NCBI RefSeq assembly: GCF_001612745.1
Contig: NZ_BDBA01000114.1
Location: 1 to 42,300, forward strand
Source of the DNA: Nocardia amamiensis NBRC 102102
GTDB lineage: Bacteria; Actinomycetota; Actinomycetes; Mycobacteriales; Mycobacteriaceae
DNA: 42,300 bases
Direction of reading: 5' to 3'
The notes under the pieces are model-generated. The model saw only the letters and a program-made list of their open reading frames with translations. It made no database searches and was not told where the DNA came from. Below are positions 7,429 through 14,491 of the stretch, in pieces (positions within the stretch are counted from its first letter, which is position 1; each line of letters starts with the position of its first letter). The translations under genes were made by a program, and so were the position numbers.

Positions 7429-7710
7429 TCACCTGGACCCGGCGAACTGCGCCAGCACCCGGCCATCGCCGCGCACCCACTGCACGGTGCAGTCGATGTT
7501 CATGTCGGCGGCGAGTTCCTCTGCCGCACCCGCGGTTTGGAAGACGCGCATGCATTCGTCGTCGGTGTAGACCGCACGCGCCAGCCCGTAATGCTCCGGC
7601 TCGCGTTCCAGCACCAGCGCGCTCACCCCGCGCCGGCCGAGCAGATTGGCCAGGGTCAGGCCGGTCGGGCCGAGGCCGACGATCACGACGTCGAAATCCG
7701 TGGTTGTCAT
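7429..7710 (-). pseudogene. truncated MhpA-type FAD-dependent aromatic hydroxylase
   Basis: The 93-residue product keeps only the FAD-binding start of a 3-(3-hydroxyphenyl)propionate hydroxylase-like flavoprotein. It has the strand and GxGxxG loop VVIVGLGPTGLTLANLLGRRG (residues 8-28), the acidic residue ending the second strand (VLERE), and ARAVYTDDECMRVFQ. Intact enzymes are about 500-600 residues with a second FAD motif (GD near the middle) and a substrate domain. Here the match ends at LAQF near position 7443 and the frame stops five codons later. ATG 7710 overlaps the dioxygenase stop by 4 bases, so it was the third gene of this catabolic operon. It cannot be catalytic. A terminator and a convergent gene sit where the rest should be, which suggests a deletion. 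Confidence 0.85.
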
Positions 7711-8735
7711 CGCGACAGTCCTCCCGCCAGTTCGGGAACGGTCGTCTCCGGCGTCCGCACGGTCCGCAGCGCTTGGCGGAACTGCGCGAACTTGTCCAGT
7801 ACCGTCTCCCCGACCGTGGTGTGCCCCCAGATGCTGATGCCTTGATACGTCGTCGGTTCCCAGGTGGATTCCAGTTCGGGACCGATCACCACCGGATTCC
7901 AGCCCACCTCCAGCTCGAAACCGGACGGCGTCACGCAGTAGAACGACAGCTCGCGATCATTGGTGTGCTGGCCGACCGACCACGCCATGCGGAAACCGAG
8001 AGCGGTCACCCGGCCGTAGGCGGCCAGCATGTCGTCCAGGGTGGCGGACTGAATGTTGATGTGCTGCACCCGAGTGCGAATCGGATCGATCTTGACGCCC
8101 CGGATATCGGCGATCGCGATCGAGTGATGGCGTTCATTGACGCGCAGGAATCGGATCTTCATCTTCAGCCCGGAGACGTTCTCGTCGATGTAGTCCGTCA
8201 GACGCGAGTCGAAGACCGTGTGGTAGTAGCCGCGCATCGCTTCCGGCTCGCGCGACACGATCGCCACATGTCCCATGCCCGCCGCACCGGTGATCCAGCC
8301 GGAGCTGAGCATCCGCAACGGCTCCGGTGTGGTCACCGGCGCGGTGAAGATCTCCTGCGCGATGCCCTTGGGCCCCGGGAACCGCCACAATCGCTGCACA
8401 CCGCGCAGCGCCGCCTCCTCCGGTGTGCACTCGATGATCGGCACGCCGCGATCGGCCACACGGGCGATGATGCGGTCGAAGCTCTCGTGATCGTCGACCT
8501 GCCAGCCCAACGCGGTGACATCCTCCGCAGGGCCGCGTCGGATGAGGAATCGGCAGGCGTGGTCGTCGAGGCGGAAGCGCAGGACATCCGCGCGGAGCTC
8601 GTCCACGTGCAGCCCGATGGCGTCCGCGCCGAACCGCCGCCAGTCGTTCAGCCGCTGCGACTCCACCGCGATGTAGCCGAGGTGGACCGCGCCGAAGACG
8701 GAATCGTCGGTGTTGGGCCGCAGGAAGCCGTTCAC
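7707..8735 (-). CDS. type I extradiol ring-cleavage dioxygenase
   Basis: The 342-residue vicinal-oxygen-chelate protein has two homologous halves. The N-terminal half starts VFGAVHLGYIAVES. The catalytic C-terminal half carries GHVAIVSREPEAMRGYYHTVFD (first iron His), RVQHINIQSATLDDMLAAYGRV (second iron His) and FYCVTPSGFELEVGWN (iron Glu), the 2-His-1-carboxylate Fe(II) site of BphC/HsaC-like enzymes. The reaction is meta-cleavage of a catechol with O2. GTG 8735 overlaps the hydrolase stop (GTGA), and its own stop overlaps the next gene by 4 bases, so the three genes are one coupled operon. The substrate is probably a substituted catechol such as 2,3-dihydroxyphenylpropionate or a biphenyl/steroid-type catechol; the sequence alone does not decide which. 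Confidence 0.9.
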   Translation of the reverse strand: MNGFLRPNTDDSVFGAVHLGYIAVESQRLNDWRRFGADAIGLHVDELRADVLRFRLDDHACRFLIRRGPAEDVTALGWQVDDHESFDRIIARVADRGVPIIECTPEEAALRGVQRLWRFPGPKGIAQEIFTAPVTTPEPLRMLSSGWITGAAGMGHVAIVSREPEAMRGYYHTVFDSRLTDYIDENVSGLKMKIRFLRVNERHHSIAIADIRGVKIDPIRTRVQHINIQSATLDDMLAAYGRVTALGFRMAWSVGQHTNDRELSFYCVTPSGFELEVGWNPVVIGPELESTWEPTTYQGISIWGHTTVGETVLDKFAQFRQALRTVRTPETTVPELAGGLSR

Positions 8736-9601
8736 GAGCTCGCCTGGAGGAACTCGGTGGCCAGCGTGTTGAACAGGTCCGCCCGCTCCCACTGCACCCA
8801 GTGGCCGGTATTGGCCGACAGGTACAGGTCGCAGTTGGGCATCGCGTCGGCGAGCATGCGACCGCCCTCGGGACGGTTGACCTTGTCCGCGGCACCCCAG
8901 ATCACCAGCGTGGGATGGGTGACCTCGCGCAGGCGCGCGTCGCGGGTGAAATCCATCCGCCACAGGGTGCGCAGCGCCAGCGGTCCGGACGGGCGGCGCA
9001 GCGGCGGATTCGCGATCACCTCCGGATCGATGCTGGCCCGGTAGCGTTGCTCGATCACCTCGTCGGGCACCGCTGACCCGTCGTACACCAGGTATTCGCG
9101 GATGAACCGGATGATCTTCTCCCGGCTCGGTCCGCTGCCCGGGTAATAGTTCAGCAGCTCCTGCAGGCCCTTGGTCGGGAGCGCGCGTGTTGTGCCGACA
9201 CCACCCGGACCCATCAGGATCATCCGGCCCACCTTCGCCGGCCGCTCCATCGCCAGCCGCAGCGCCGCCGCACCACCGTAGGAGTTGCCGACCATATGCG
9301 CCGAGGCGATGCCGAGTTCGTCCAGCAGACCTGCGACCGCCCGCGCGAGGTAGCCGAACGGATCGGACTGATCGACCCACTTCGCCGACCGCCCGTAGCC
9401 GGGCATGTCCGGCACGATCACCCGGAAATGCCTCGCCAGCGCGTCGATATTGCGGGAGTAGTTGGACAGCCCGGTCGCCCCGGGCCCGCCACCGTGCAGC
9501 AGCACCACCGCGGGACCGGCCCCGGCCTCGCTGAAGAAAATCTCGCGCCCGCCGACCCGGACCGTCCGCCCGGTGCCCACACCCTTGTCGATGCTCGTCA
9601 C
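8732..9601 (-). CDS. alpha/beta hydrolase, meta-cleavage product hydrolase (MhpC/BphD/HsaD-like)
   Basis: The 289-residue alpha/beta hydrolase has the oxyanion-loop motif LLHGGGPGATGLSNY (about 34-48), the nucleophile elbow GNSYGG (Ser107), the acid Asp in VIWGAADKVN and the catalytic His in NTGHWVQWE. HGGGPG followed by GNSxGG is the signature of carbon-carbon bond hydrolases that split ring-fission products of extradiol dioxygenases, which matches the downstream neighbour. GTG 9601 is preferred because GGAGG lies 6 bases before it and the resulting length matches HsaD/MhpC. An upstream ATG at 9619 lacks a site. It is the first gene of the operon, behind two operator-like repeats. Confidence 0.9.
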   Translation of the reverse strand: MTSIDKGVGTGRTVRVGGREIFFSEAGAGPAVVLLHGGGPGATGLSNYSRNIDALARHFRVIVPDMPGYGRSAKWVDQSDPFGYLARAVAGLLDELGIASAHMVGNSYGGAAALRLAMERPAKVGRMILMGPGGVGTTRALPTKGLQELLNYYPGSGPSREKIIRFIREYLVYDGSAVPDEVIEQRYRASIDPEVIANPPLRRPSGPLALRTLWRMDFTRDARLREVTHPTLVIWGAADKVNRPEGGRMLADAMPNCDLYLSANTGHWVQWERADLFNTLATEFLQASS

Positions 9602-9621
9602 AGCTACCTCCACGTCCATTA

Positions 9622-9637
9622 CTGATGAAATCATCAG
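9622..9637. promoter_or_regulatory. palindromic operator 1 of the meta-cleavage operon
   Basis: CTGATGA (9622-9628) and TCATCAG (9631-9637) are perfect 7-bp inverted arms with a 2-base spacer. The site lies 20 bases upstream of the preferred hydrolase start, close enough to block or position RNA polymerase. A diverged second copy lies 45 bp upstream. Confidence 0.6.
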
Positions 9638-9666
9638 GTACGAGGAAAGCATCTGTCAAGCAGAAA

Positions 9667-9683
9667 ATGATGAAATTGTCAGG
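9667..9683. promoter_or_regulatory. second, diverged copy of the operator
   Basis: The 17 bases ATGATGAAATTGTCAGG match 14 of 17 positions of the first site (9622-9638) in the same orientation. The register is exactly 45 bp, so a dimeric regulator could bind both. One arm is intact (TGATGA) and the other is degenerate. Confidence 0.45.
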
Positions 9684-9783
9684 ACCGTGGCTGTCGTCAT
9701 CTCAAGGGTGGCACGACGGGACGAAATGGGACATCAGCCGCCCGAGCAGCCTGTTCGAGCGCAGCTGTCCGATGGCTACGGCC

Positions 9784-10008
9784 CTATTCCCAGAGCCCGG
9801 CGCACGGCAGCTGCGGCAGATGCTCGTCCACGTCGTCGTCGACGGTGACGACCAGGTCGAGGTGCGGGCAGGTACGCCGCAGCGCCTCCGAGACGCTCCT
9901 GGCATGGTCATCCGAGGCGCGAAATGCCAATTTCAGGGCGCCCGATTCGATCGTGATGCGCCGGATCCGCCCCGCCGGCATGCCGGTCCACACAGAATCC
10001 GGTGTCAC
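9784..10008 (-). CDS. small hypothetical protein with GTG start, coupled to a leader ORF
   Basis: This 74-residue frame has RIRRITIESGALKLAFRASDDHARSVSEALRRTCPHLDLVVTVDDDVDEHLP, which reads like a compact alpha/beta domain (strand, helix HARSVSEALRR, strand LDLVVTV), so it is probably translated. GTG 10008 has no strong site of its own. A 12-codon leader frame starting at ATG 10043 with AGGAGG upstream ends in TGA overlapping this GTG (GTGA at 10005-10008), which would couple the two. It lies between the GAF/Fis regulator and the meta-cleavage operon on the same strand. No family recognised. A small frameshift at the 5' end is an alternative reading. Confidence 0.5.
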   Translation of the reverse strand: MTPDSVWTGMPAGRIRRITIESGALKLAFRASDDHARSVSEALRRTCPHLDLVVTVDDDVDEHLPQLPCAGLWE

Positions 10009-10043
10009 CGTGGCTGCGGCGGGACTTCTGCTACCGCGGTCAT
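10005..10043 (-). other. 12-codon leader ORF with strong ribosome binding site
   Basis: ATG 10043 follows a consensus AGGAGG (minus strand, 10051-10056) and encodes MTAVAEVPPQPR, then a TGA that overlaps the GTG of the next frame. It may be a translational-coupling leader. It may equally be the true 5' end of the downstream protein, separated by a one-base indel or sequencing error. Confidence 0.4.
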
Positions 10044-10124
10044 CCTGGTGCCTCCTGACATCGCGCTCTTCGCATGTGGTGTGGACTCCACCAACGCTAG
10101 GGACGCGACGCGGCTGCGCAGTGT

Positions 10125-11900
10125 TCAGGAAATGGACAGTCCGCCGTCGGTGATCCGCAATGCCTTGAGCCTGGCATACAACGTGGTGCGGCTGATGCCG
10201 AGATCTCGCGCCGCCTTGAGCTTGTTCCCGTCGTGGCGGCGCATGGCTTCGATGATGGCCTCGAGTTCGGCACGCTCCCGGCCGGACAGATGCCGCACGC
10301 GGGAAGCCACGCGATAGGGCCTCGGCAGATCGCCGACGGTCACGTCGCCTGCGCGCCGATGCCGCACCACGTGCGCCAGCACGGCCTTGAGCTCATGCAG
10401 ATTCCCCGGCCATGGCTGGGCTGCCAGGACTTCGATCACGCTCGGCAACAGTCGTATGTGGGCAGCGGGATCCAATTCCCGTACAAGGCGTTCCGCGATC
10501 GCCGCGAGTTCGGGTCCCCGGTGGCACAGCGGGGACAACTCCACCCGCTGCAGGCACACCGCGGCCAACGCGGCATGCGCACCGCGCAGCTCGGACAGCG
10601 GTGGCGAGGTGAGGATCAGCCGCGGGCCACGGCCGGCGGAAACAGCCTCGGTGAGGATGTCGGCCAGCGATTCCGGCAGGAGGTCGATATTGTCCACGCA
10701 CAGCGTGCCGATGGGTTGGTCCAGCCGCTCACGCAGCCGCTTCCCCCACGTTCGCTCGCCCTCGACGGCGACGTCGGCGCCGCTGCGGAACTCCACCGTG
10801 TCCTCTCGGGCGAGTCTGCGCGCCTCGGTACTGCGCCCGGTGCCGCGGGCGCCGGCGACCAGGATGGGCCCGGTGCGAGTCGTGGCCTCGACATCCCGCC
10901 GCGGGGCCAGGCGCATGGGGCGGGCGCCGGGTGAGTCGATCGGTTCGAAATGGAACAGGGTGCCGCCGCCGGCCCCGGCAATCTGTGCCAGGTGAGCACG
11001 GACGGCGACGCCGGAGGCGAGGGTCAGGTCGGTGGCGTGGGCGCCGCGTTCGAGATCGTCGGTCAGCATCCGCAGCACGGCGTAATCGGCCGGACTGAGC
11101 AGATCAAGAGCCGACTTGTTGGTCAGCACGATGTCGTCGCCGACGGCGGCGACCGCGCGACGCTGCCGGGAGACCGACTGGAAGGCGGCGAGCAGGGCGC
11201 GCTCCGATGCCTTCGACTGGTCGAGCAACCGCTGCTCGATGTCCTCCGCGGCCCGCATCAGGAACGGAGCCAGCAGCGGGTTCACCGCCGACGATGAGCC
11301 GGTGATGTCGAGGACGCCCTCCACCCGCCGCGTCACCGGGTGCCGGATGGGGTGGCCGTAGCAGGTGAACGCCTTGAAGGGTTCGATGTAGTGCTCGGCG
11401 CCATGAACGATGATCCCCTGCCGGGTTTCGATCGCCGTGCCCAGCGCATTGGTTCCGATCGTCTCTTCGGCCAGGCTGACTCCATCCCGGACGCCGAGCT
11501 TGACCAGCGCGGATTCGAACTGCGGGTCGTCGAACCAGCTGTACACCAAACGGCAGTCACGGTCGGCGAGCAACAAGCTGAACGCGGTGCCGGTGAGGGT
11601 CTCGGCCATGCGATCCAGCACCACCGCGGCGGCTTCGACGAGACGGCTGCTTGGATCGAATTCAGCCACGGGAAGATCGGCGAAACCGTCGAACTCGGGC
11701 GCTACGCCGCAGAGCTTCGAACGCTTCCACGACAGCTCGATTTCCGGTCGCGTCACCAACGCTCCGGTTCCGGGGTCGTGAATCGAGGACACCTCACTCC
11801 TCACGTGCTGCCTCGCGGCTGTCACAGACTCCGACACGAGATCGGATCCATGGCCGCCGCGCGTGGCCTTGCCATGTGCGAAATCCAGAGTACTCATCAT
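10125..11900 (-). CDS. GAF/Fis-type (AcoR/MimR-like) transcriptional activator
   Basis: The 591-residue protein has three parts. Residues about 50-235 form a GAF-like sensory domain with the AcoR hallmarks IELSWKRSKLCGV and ETIGTNALGTAI, then FTCYGHPIRHPVTRRVEGVLDITG. The middle is a worn AAA+ domain: the P-loop position reads GARGTGRST with no lysine, Walker B is LCVDNIDLLP, and the sigma-54-contacting GAFTGA loop is not found. The C-terminus is a Fis-type helix-turn-helix, NKLKAARDLGISRTTLYARLKAL. Actinobacterial members act without sigma-54. It probably activates a nearby catabolic operon, most simply the meta-cleavage genes. The start is uncertain: GTG starts about 30-40 codons inside have better sites. 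Confidence 0.88.
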   Translation of the reverse strand: MMSTLDFAHGKATRGGHGSDLVSESVTAARQHVRSEVSSIHDPGTGALVTRPEIELSWKRSKLCGVAPEFDGFADLPVAEFDPSSRLVEAAAVVLDRMAETLTGTAFSLLLADRDCRLVYSWFDDPQFESALVKLGVRDGVSLAEETIGTNALGTAIETRQGIIVHGAEHYIEPFKAFTCYGHPIRHPVTRRVEGVLDITGSSSAVNPLLAPFLMRAAEDIEQRLLDQSKASERALLAAFQSVSRQRRAVAAVGDDIVLTNKSALDLLSPADYAVLRMLTDDLERGAHATDLTLASGVAVRAHLAQIAGAGGGTLFHFEPIDSPGARPMRLAPRRDVEATTRTGPILVAGARGTGRSTEARRLAREDTVEFRSGADVAVEGERTWGKRLRERLDQPIGTLCVDNIDLLPESLADILTEAVSAGRGPRLILTSPPLSELRGAHAALAAVCLQRVELSPLCHRGPELAAIAERLVRELDPAAHIRLLPSVIEVLAAQPWPGNLHELKAVLAHVVRHRRAGDVTVGDLPRPYRVASRVRHLSGRERAELEAIIEAMRRHDGNKLKAARDLGISRTTLYARLKALRITDGGLSIS

Positions 11901-12129
11901 GAGTGTTTCACATCACATCAGATACTGGTCGGCTATCACAGCACCTGTCACGGCCGCCACCGCGCCGACGCGAATCGCGAGGTCAGAGGGTTTAGGTTCC
12001 TCCTTCGTTACCTGCCCGCCCATGGTGGGTCACGCCAGCCGTTCGCCTGTGACCTCGCCGCAACATTGTCCAGAAACTGAACAGCACCCGGGCCGCGCAG
12101 CGTCATAACTTTGTTACCAGGCGATCGGA

Positions 12130-12165
12130 CCGGCAATGGCGCCGAGTTTCCCGGCAATGGCGCCG
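12130..12165. repeat. 15-bp direct repeat, 21-bp register
   Basis: CCGGCAATGGCGCCG occurs at 12130-12144 and exactly again at 12151-12165, a spacing of 21 bp, or two helical turns. Each copy contains the palindrome GGCGCC. The arrangement suits two protein-binding half-sites on one DNA face. Confidence 0.75.
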
Positions 12166-12169
12166 GGAG

Positions 12170-12231
12170 CGTCAGGAGAGTGACAGCCGGTCACCGAGGA
12201 CTTGCCGTACACGGCGGTCGCTCTCCTGACG
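12170..12231. repeat. 62-base imperfect inverted repeat (long hairpin)
   Basis: CGTCAGGAGAGTGAC (12170-12184) pairs with GTCGCTCTCCTGACG (12217-12231) with one G-T in DNA complement terms, and GCCG/CGGC extends the stem inward after one mismatch. The result is about 20 pairs around a loop of about 22 bases. There is no T-run and no gene end next to it, so a simple terminator is unlikely. A structured RNA, an attenuator or a mobile-element relic are alternatives. Confidence 0.6.
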
Positions 12232-12377
12232 TCCCGAACGCCCGACGATGTCCGCAAGACCCAGGAGCACGGATCGCGACCAGCTGTGTCGCGTAACCAT
12301 CGCACCTGAAGCGCCGGATCCGCCGGTCGTGCACGACGCGACCGATAGCCGGTCCGGGCAGTTCACCGGAAAGAGAA

Positions 12378-12584
12378 GTGGTCCAGTTGCCGTATGCCAG
12401 AATGACCTCTCGCGCCACCGACAGCGGCCGGCTTCCGAACAGACACTGGATACCGGCAGCCGATACGAATCCGTTCACGCTCGACGATCTCCGCGTCGCT
12501 GCTCGTGTCCTGGGGTTTCCCGACGTGCGCTCCCTCGTCGGCAGCCTCCTCGAGCTCAGCGCGCCCGAGGGCGGACCGCAATAG
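12378..12584 (+). CDS. possible small hypothetical protein (68 aa)
   Basis: The frame starts at GTG 12378 behind a purine-rich GGAAAGAGAA stretch. Its second half, NPFTLDDLRVAARVLGFPDVRSLVGSLLELSAPEGG, reads as a plausible helix-turn-helix-like or helical-hairpin segment, while the first 30 residues are less convincing. It runs convergent to the DyP peroxidase gene, ending 16 bases before its stop. It may be a true small gene or the surviving tail of a larger one. No family recognised. Confidence 0.4.
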   Translation: MVQLPYARMTSRATDSGRLPNRHWIPAADTNPFTLDDLRVAARVLGFPDVRSLVGSLLELSAPEGGPQ

Positions 12585-12600
12585 CGCACTCGTCGCACGA

Positions 12601-13902
12601 TCAGACGCCGAGGGCCGCCGCGATGGGCTCGCCTGGCGCGGCACCGGGGGGAATGGCGAAGATGGCGCTGCCGGTGTGCTGGATCAGGCCGTTGAGCCGG
12701 TCGGTGGCGGCCAGGGCGCGCTGGGCTCGGATGAATTGGTTCGGCGGGTTGTTCATGTAGGCGGCGAACAGCAGGCCCGCGTCGAGTTGGTTGTGTCCGC
12801 CGTGGGTGTGGTTCGGGTCGGTGCCCGCCGGGTGCTCGTGCGGCGGTGCGGATTCCGAGGCGCCGGCGAGTAGGACGCCGTAGTCGTAGTTGTAGCCGCG
12901 GCGCAGCATCGGGATGCCGTGGACGAGTCGCACGTGGGCGTCGGCGGGAATTTCGAGATCACCGTCCGCAGACCGGGCATCCAAGTCGATCGGGTCGAAT
13001 TCGGTGCGCCCGCCGAGCGGGGCGCCGTCATCGCGGCGGCGGCCGATGATGCGGTTCTGCTCGGCGATCGGCAGCTGGTCCCATTCGGCGGTCTTCATCC
13101 GGATCTTGCGGAATACCAGGTAGGTTCCGCCGTGGAACCAATCCGGCTCGCCGGGAGATGCGACCCATACTGCGCGATCGAACTCCGGCGTTCCGGCGCG
13201 AGGGTTGGCCGTACCGTCCTTGTGCCCGAACATATTTCGTGGCGTTCCGGCACCCGGTCGGCTGAGGAAGCCCTGCTGTGTCCACCGCATGCGTGCGAGA
13301 CCTGGCATGCGTGCCCGGAAGGCGCGAAAGGTGTGGCTGACGATCTGCGGATCGTCGGCGCAGATCTGGACCAGCACATCGCCGCCGCTCCACGCGGGCT
13401 GGAGAGCGTCTCCGGCGAATTCGGGCAGTGCATGCAGGTGTTCCGGTCGACGGTCCGCCAAGCCGAACCGGCCGTCGAAGATGCTCGGGCCCAGACCGAA
13501 CGTCACCGTCAGCCGGGCCGGATCGAGGCCGGTGGCGAAGTCGGTGTGCGCACTGAATCCCGGTGGTGTGCCAGGCTTTTCGGGAGCCGGGTCACCAGCC
13601 GCGAGCGCGGCCGCCGTGGCCGTCCATCCGGCGAGCAGATCCCGCAGCGCCGCGCGATCCGGCCGCGCGATATCGCAGGCCAAGAACAGCGCATGCGACT
13701 GCGCCGGAGTCGCGATGCCCGCTTGCCTGGCCCCATGAAATGCCTCGACATGGGACCCGGCGGGCTCCGCGCCGATCATCCGGCCAGTCGCGACACCGGC
13801 CGTCGCCGCACCGGCGGCGGCGAGCGCCGAACCGAAAAGGCCGCGCCGCGACACCCGCCACGACGGATCATCCTTACTACTCTTGGTAGTAGATTCGCTC
13901 AT
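12601..13902 (-). CDS. efeB: DyP-type heme peroxidase EfeB, Tat-exported
   Basis: The 433-residue protein starts with a twin-arginine signal (VSRRGLFGSALAAAGAATAG, SRRxLF at residues 18-23). It carries the dye-decolorizing-peroxidase hallmark GxxDG as GHKDGTANPR (about residue 228) and a later region HVRLVHGIPMLRRGYNYDYG near the heme. Family members oxidise substrates with H2O2 and, in EfeUOB systems, help take iron from heme or ferrous iron in the periplasm. A His-rich insert HEHPAGTDPNHTHGGHN precedes the C-terminus. The iron permease EfeU and EfeO genes are not next to it here, so it is a stand-alone efeB. It is divergent from the MarR gene, with an operator-like palindrome between them. 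Confidence 0.9.
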   Translation of the reverse strand: MSESTTKSSKDDPSWRVSRRGLFGSALAAAGAATAGVATGRMIGAEPAGSHVEAFHGARQAGIATPAQSHALFLACDIARPDRAALRDLLAGWTATAAALAAGDPAPEKPGTPPGFSAHTDFATGLDPARLTVTFGLGPSIFDGRFGLADRRPEHLHALPEFAGDALQPAWSGGDVLVQICADDPQIVSHTFRAFRARMPGLARMRWTQQGFLSRPGAGTPRNMFGHKDGTANPRAGTPEFDRAVWVASPGEPDWFHGGTYLVFRKIRMKTAEWDQLPIAEQNRIIGRRRDDGAPLGGRTEFDPIDLDARSADGDLEIPADAHVRLVHGIPMLRRGYNYDYGVLLAGASESAPPHEHPAGTDPNHTHGGHNQLDAGLLFAAYMNNPPNQFIRAQRALAATDRLNGLIQHTGSAIFAIPPGAAPGEPIAAALGV

Positions 13903-13933
13903 ACGCGCCGAGCGTACTCGAGCCGCATGTGAT

Positions 13934-13950
13934 CTTCAACCAGATTGAAG
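13934..13950. promoter_or_regulatory. MarR-type operator between efeB and the MarR gene
   Basis: CTTCAA (13934-13939) and TTGAAG (13945-13950) are perfect inverted arms with a 5-base spacer, lying in the divergent region between efeB (start 13902) and the MarR gene. The 17-bp size fits a MarR dimer. This position argues for the downstream MarR start at 14004 rather than GTG 13929, which would place the operator inside the coding sequence. Confidence 0.55.
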
Positions 13951-14003
13951 GTTGCCCGGCCTACCCGGATCGGCTGGCCGAGGCCGTGCGAGAGACTGAA
14001 GTG

Positions 14004-14456
14004 GTGACCACCGACAACGGCCGCCCCGGCTTCCCAGCGACCAGCGCATCGATCGTCGTGCTGATGCTGGCGCGGCGCGTGGAGGCCGAACTCGCGGCCG
14101 CGCTCGCGCCGCTGGATCTCACCGTCGCCAGGCTCGGTCTCCTCGGTCATATCGGCAGCGTGCCCGGGGTGTCGTTCAGCGATCTGGCACGGATGTCCGG
14201 CATCAGCGTGCAGGGCGTCCACACCGCGGTGAAGGCCCTCATCGGCGCCGGGCTCGTCCGGGATCGCACGGCGCGCGCGGGGTCCGCGTCGACCATCGAG
14301 CTCACCGCCAAGGGTGCCCGCCTGCTCGGGGACGCGCAGCAGGTGGTCTCCGATGTCGACGAGCGCCTGTTCGGAGCGCAGGGGGATCCGATCCAGCGGA
14401 CAATAGGCGCCGCAATTGCGCTCGCATTCGCGCAGAATCGGATACCCGGGCGGTAA
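14004..14456 (+). CDS. MarR family transcriptional regulator
   Basis: The winged-helix protein reads SASIVVLMLARRVEAELAAALAPLDLTVARLGLLGHIG, then FSDLARMSGISVQGVHTAVKALIGAGLVRDRT (recognition helix, then wing). This is the MarR order: dimer helix, helix-turn-helix, beta-wing. From GTG 14004 it is 150 residues, the usual size. The frame is open back to GTG 13929, but that would add 25 untypical residues and cover the operator. It probably represses itself and the divergent efeB, perhaps in response to redox or phenolic signals. The target is inferred from position. Confidence 0.88.
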   Translation: MTTDNGRPGFPATSASIVVLMLARRVEAELAAALAPLDLTVARLGLLGHIGSVPGVSFSDLARMSGISVQGVHTAVKALIGAGLVRDRTARAGSASTIELTAKGARLLGDAQQVVSDVDERLFGAQGDPIQRTIGAAIALAFAQNRIPGR

Positions 14457-14491
14457 TTCGCCGATGCGCCGTCGACTCGGCTTCAGAGAAA

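Larger units (their letters stand above)
11901..12377. other. 477-base region with no supported gene
   Basis: The left half contains the upstream region of the GAF/Fis regulator, with AT-richer sequence (GAGTGTTTCACATCACATCAG) near its start. The right half holds a 15-bp direct repeat and a long imperfect inverted repeat, listed separately. Open frames here look like non-coding shadows (Arg/Pro/Ser-rich, no ribosome binding sites). Confidence 0.5.

Noticed and set aside
12170..12231. Insertion-sequence terminal inverted repeats
   Set aside because: The arms are only 33 bases apart with no transposase between or beside them and no target duplication.
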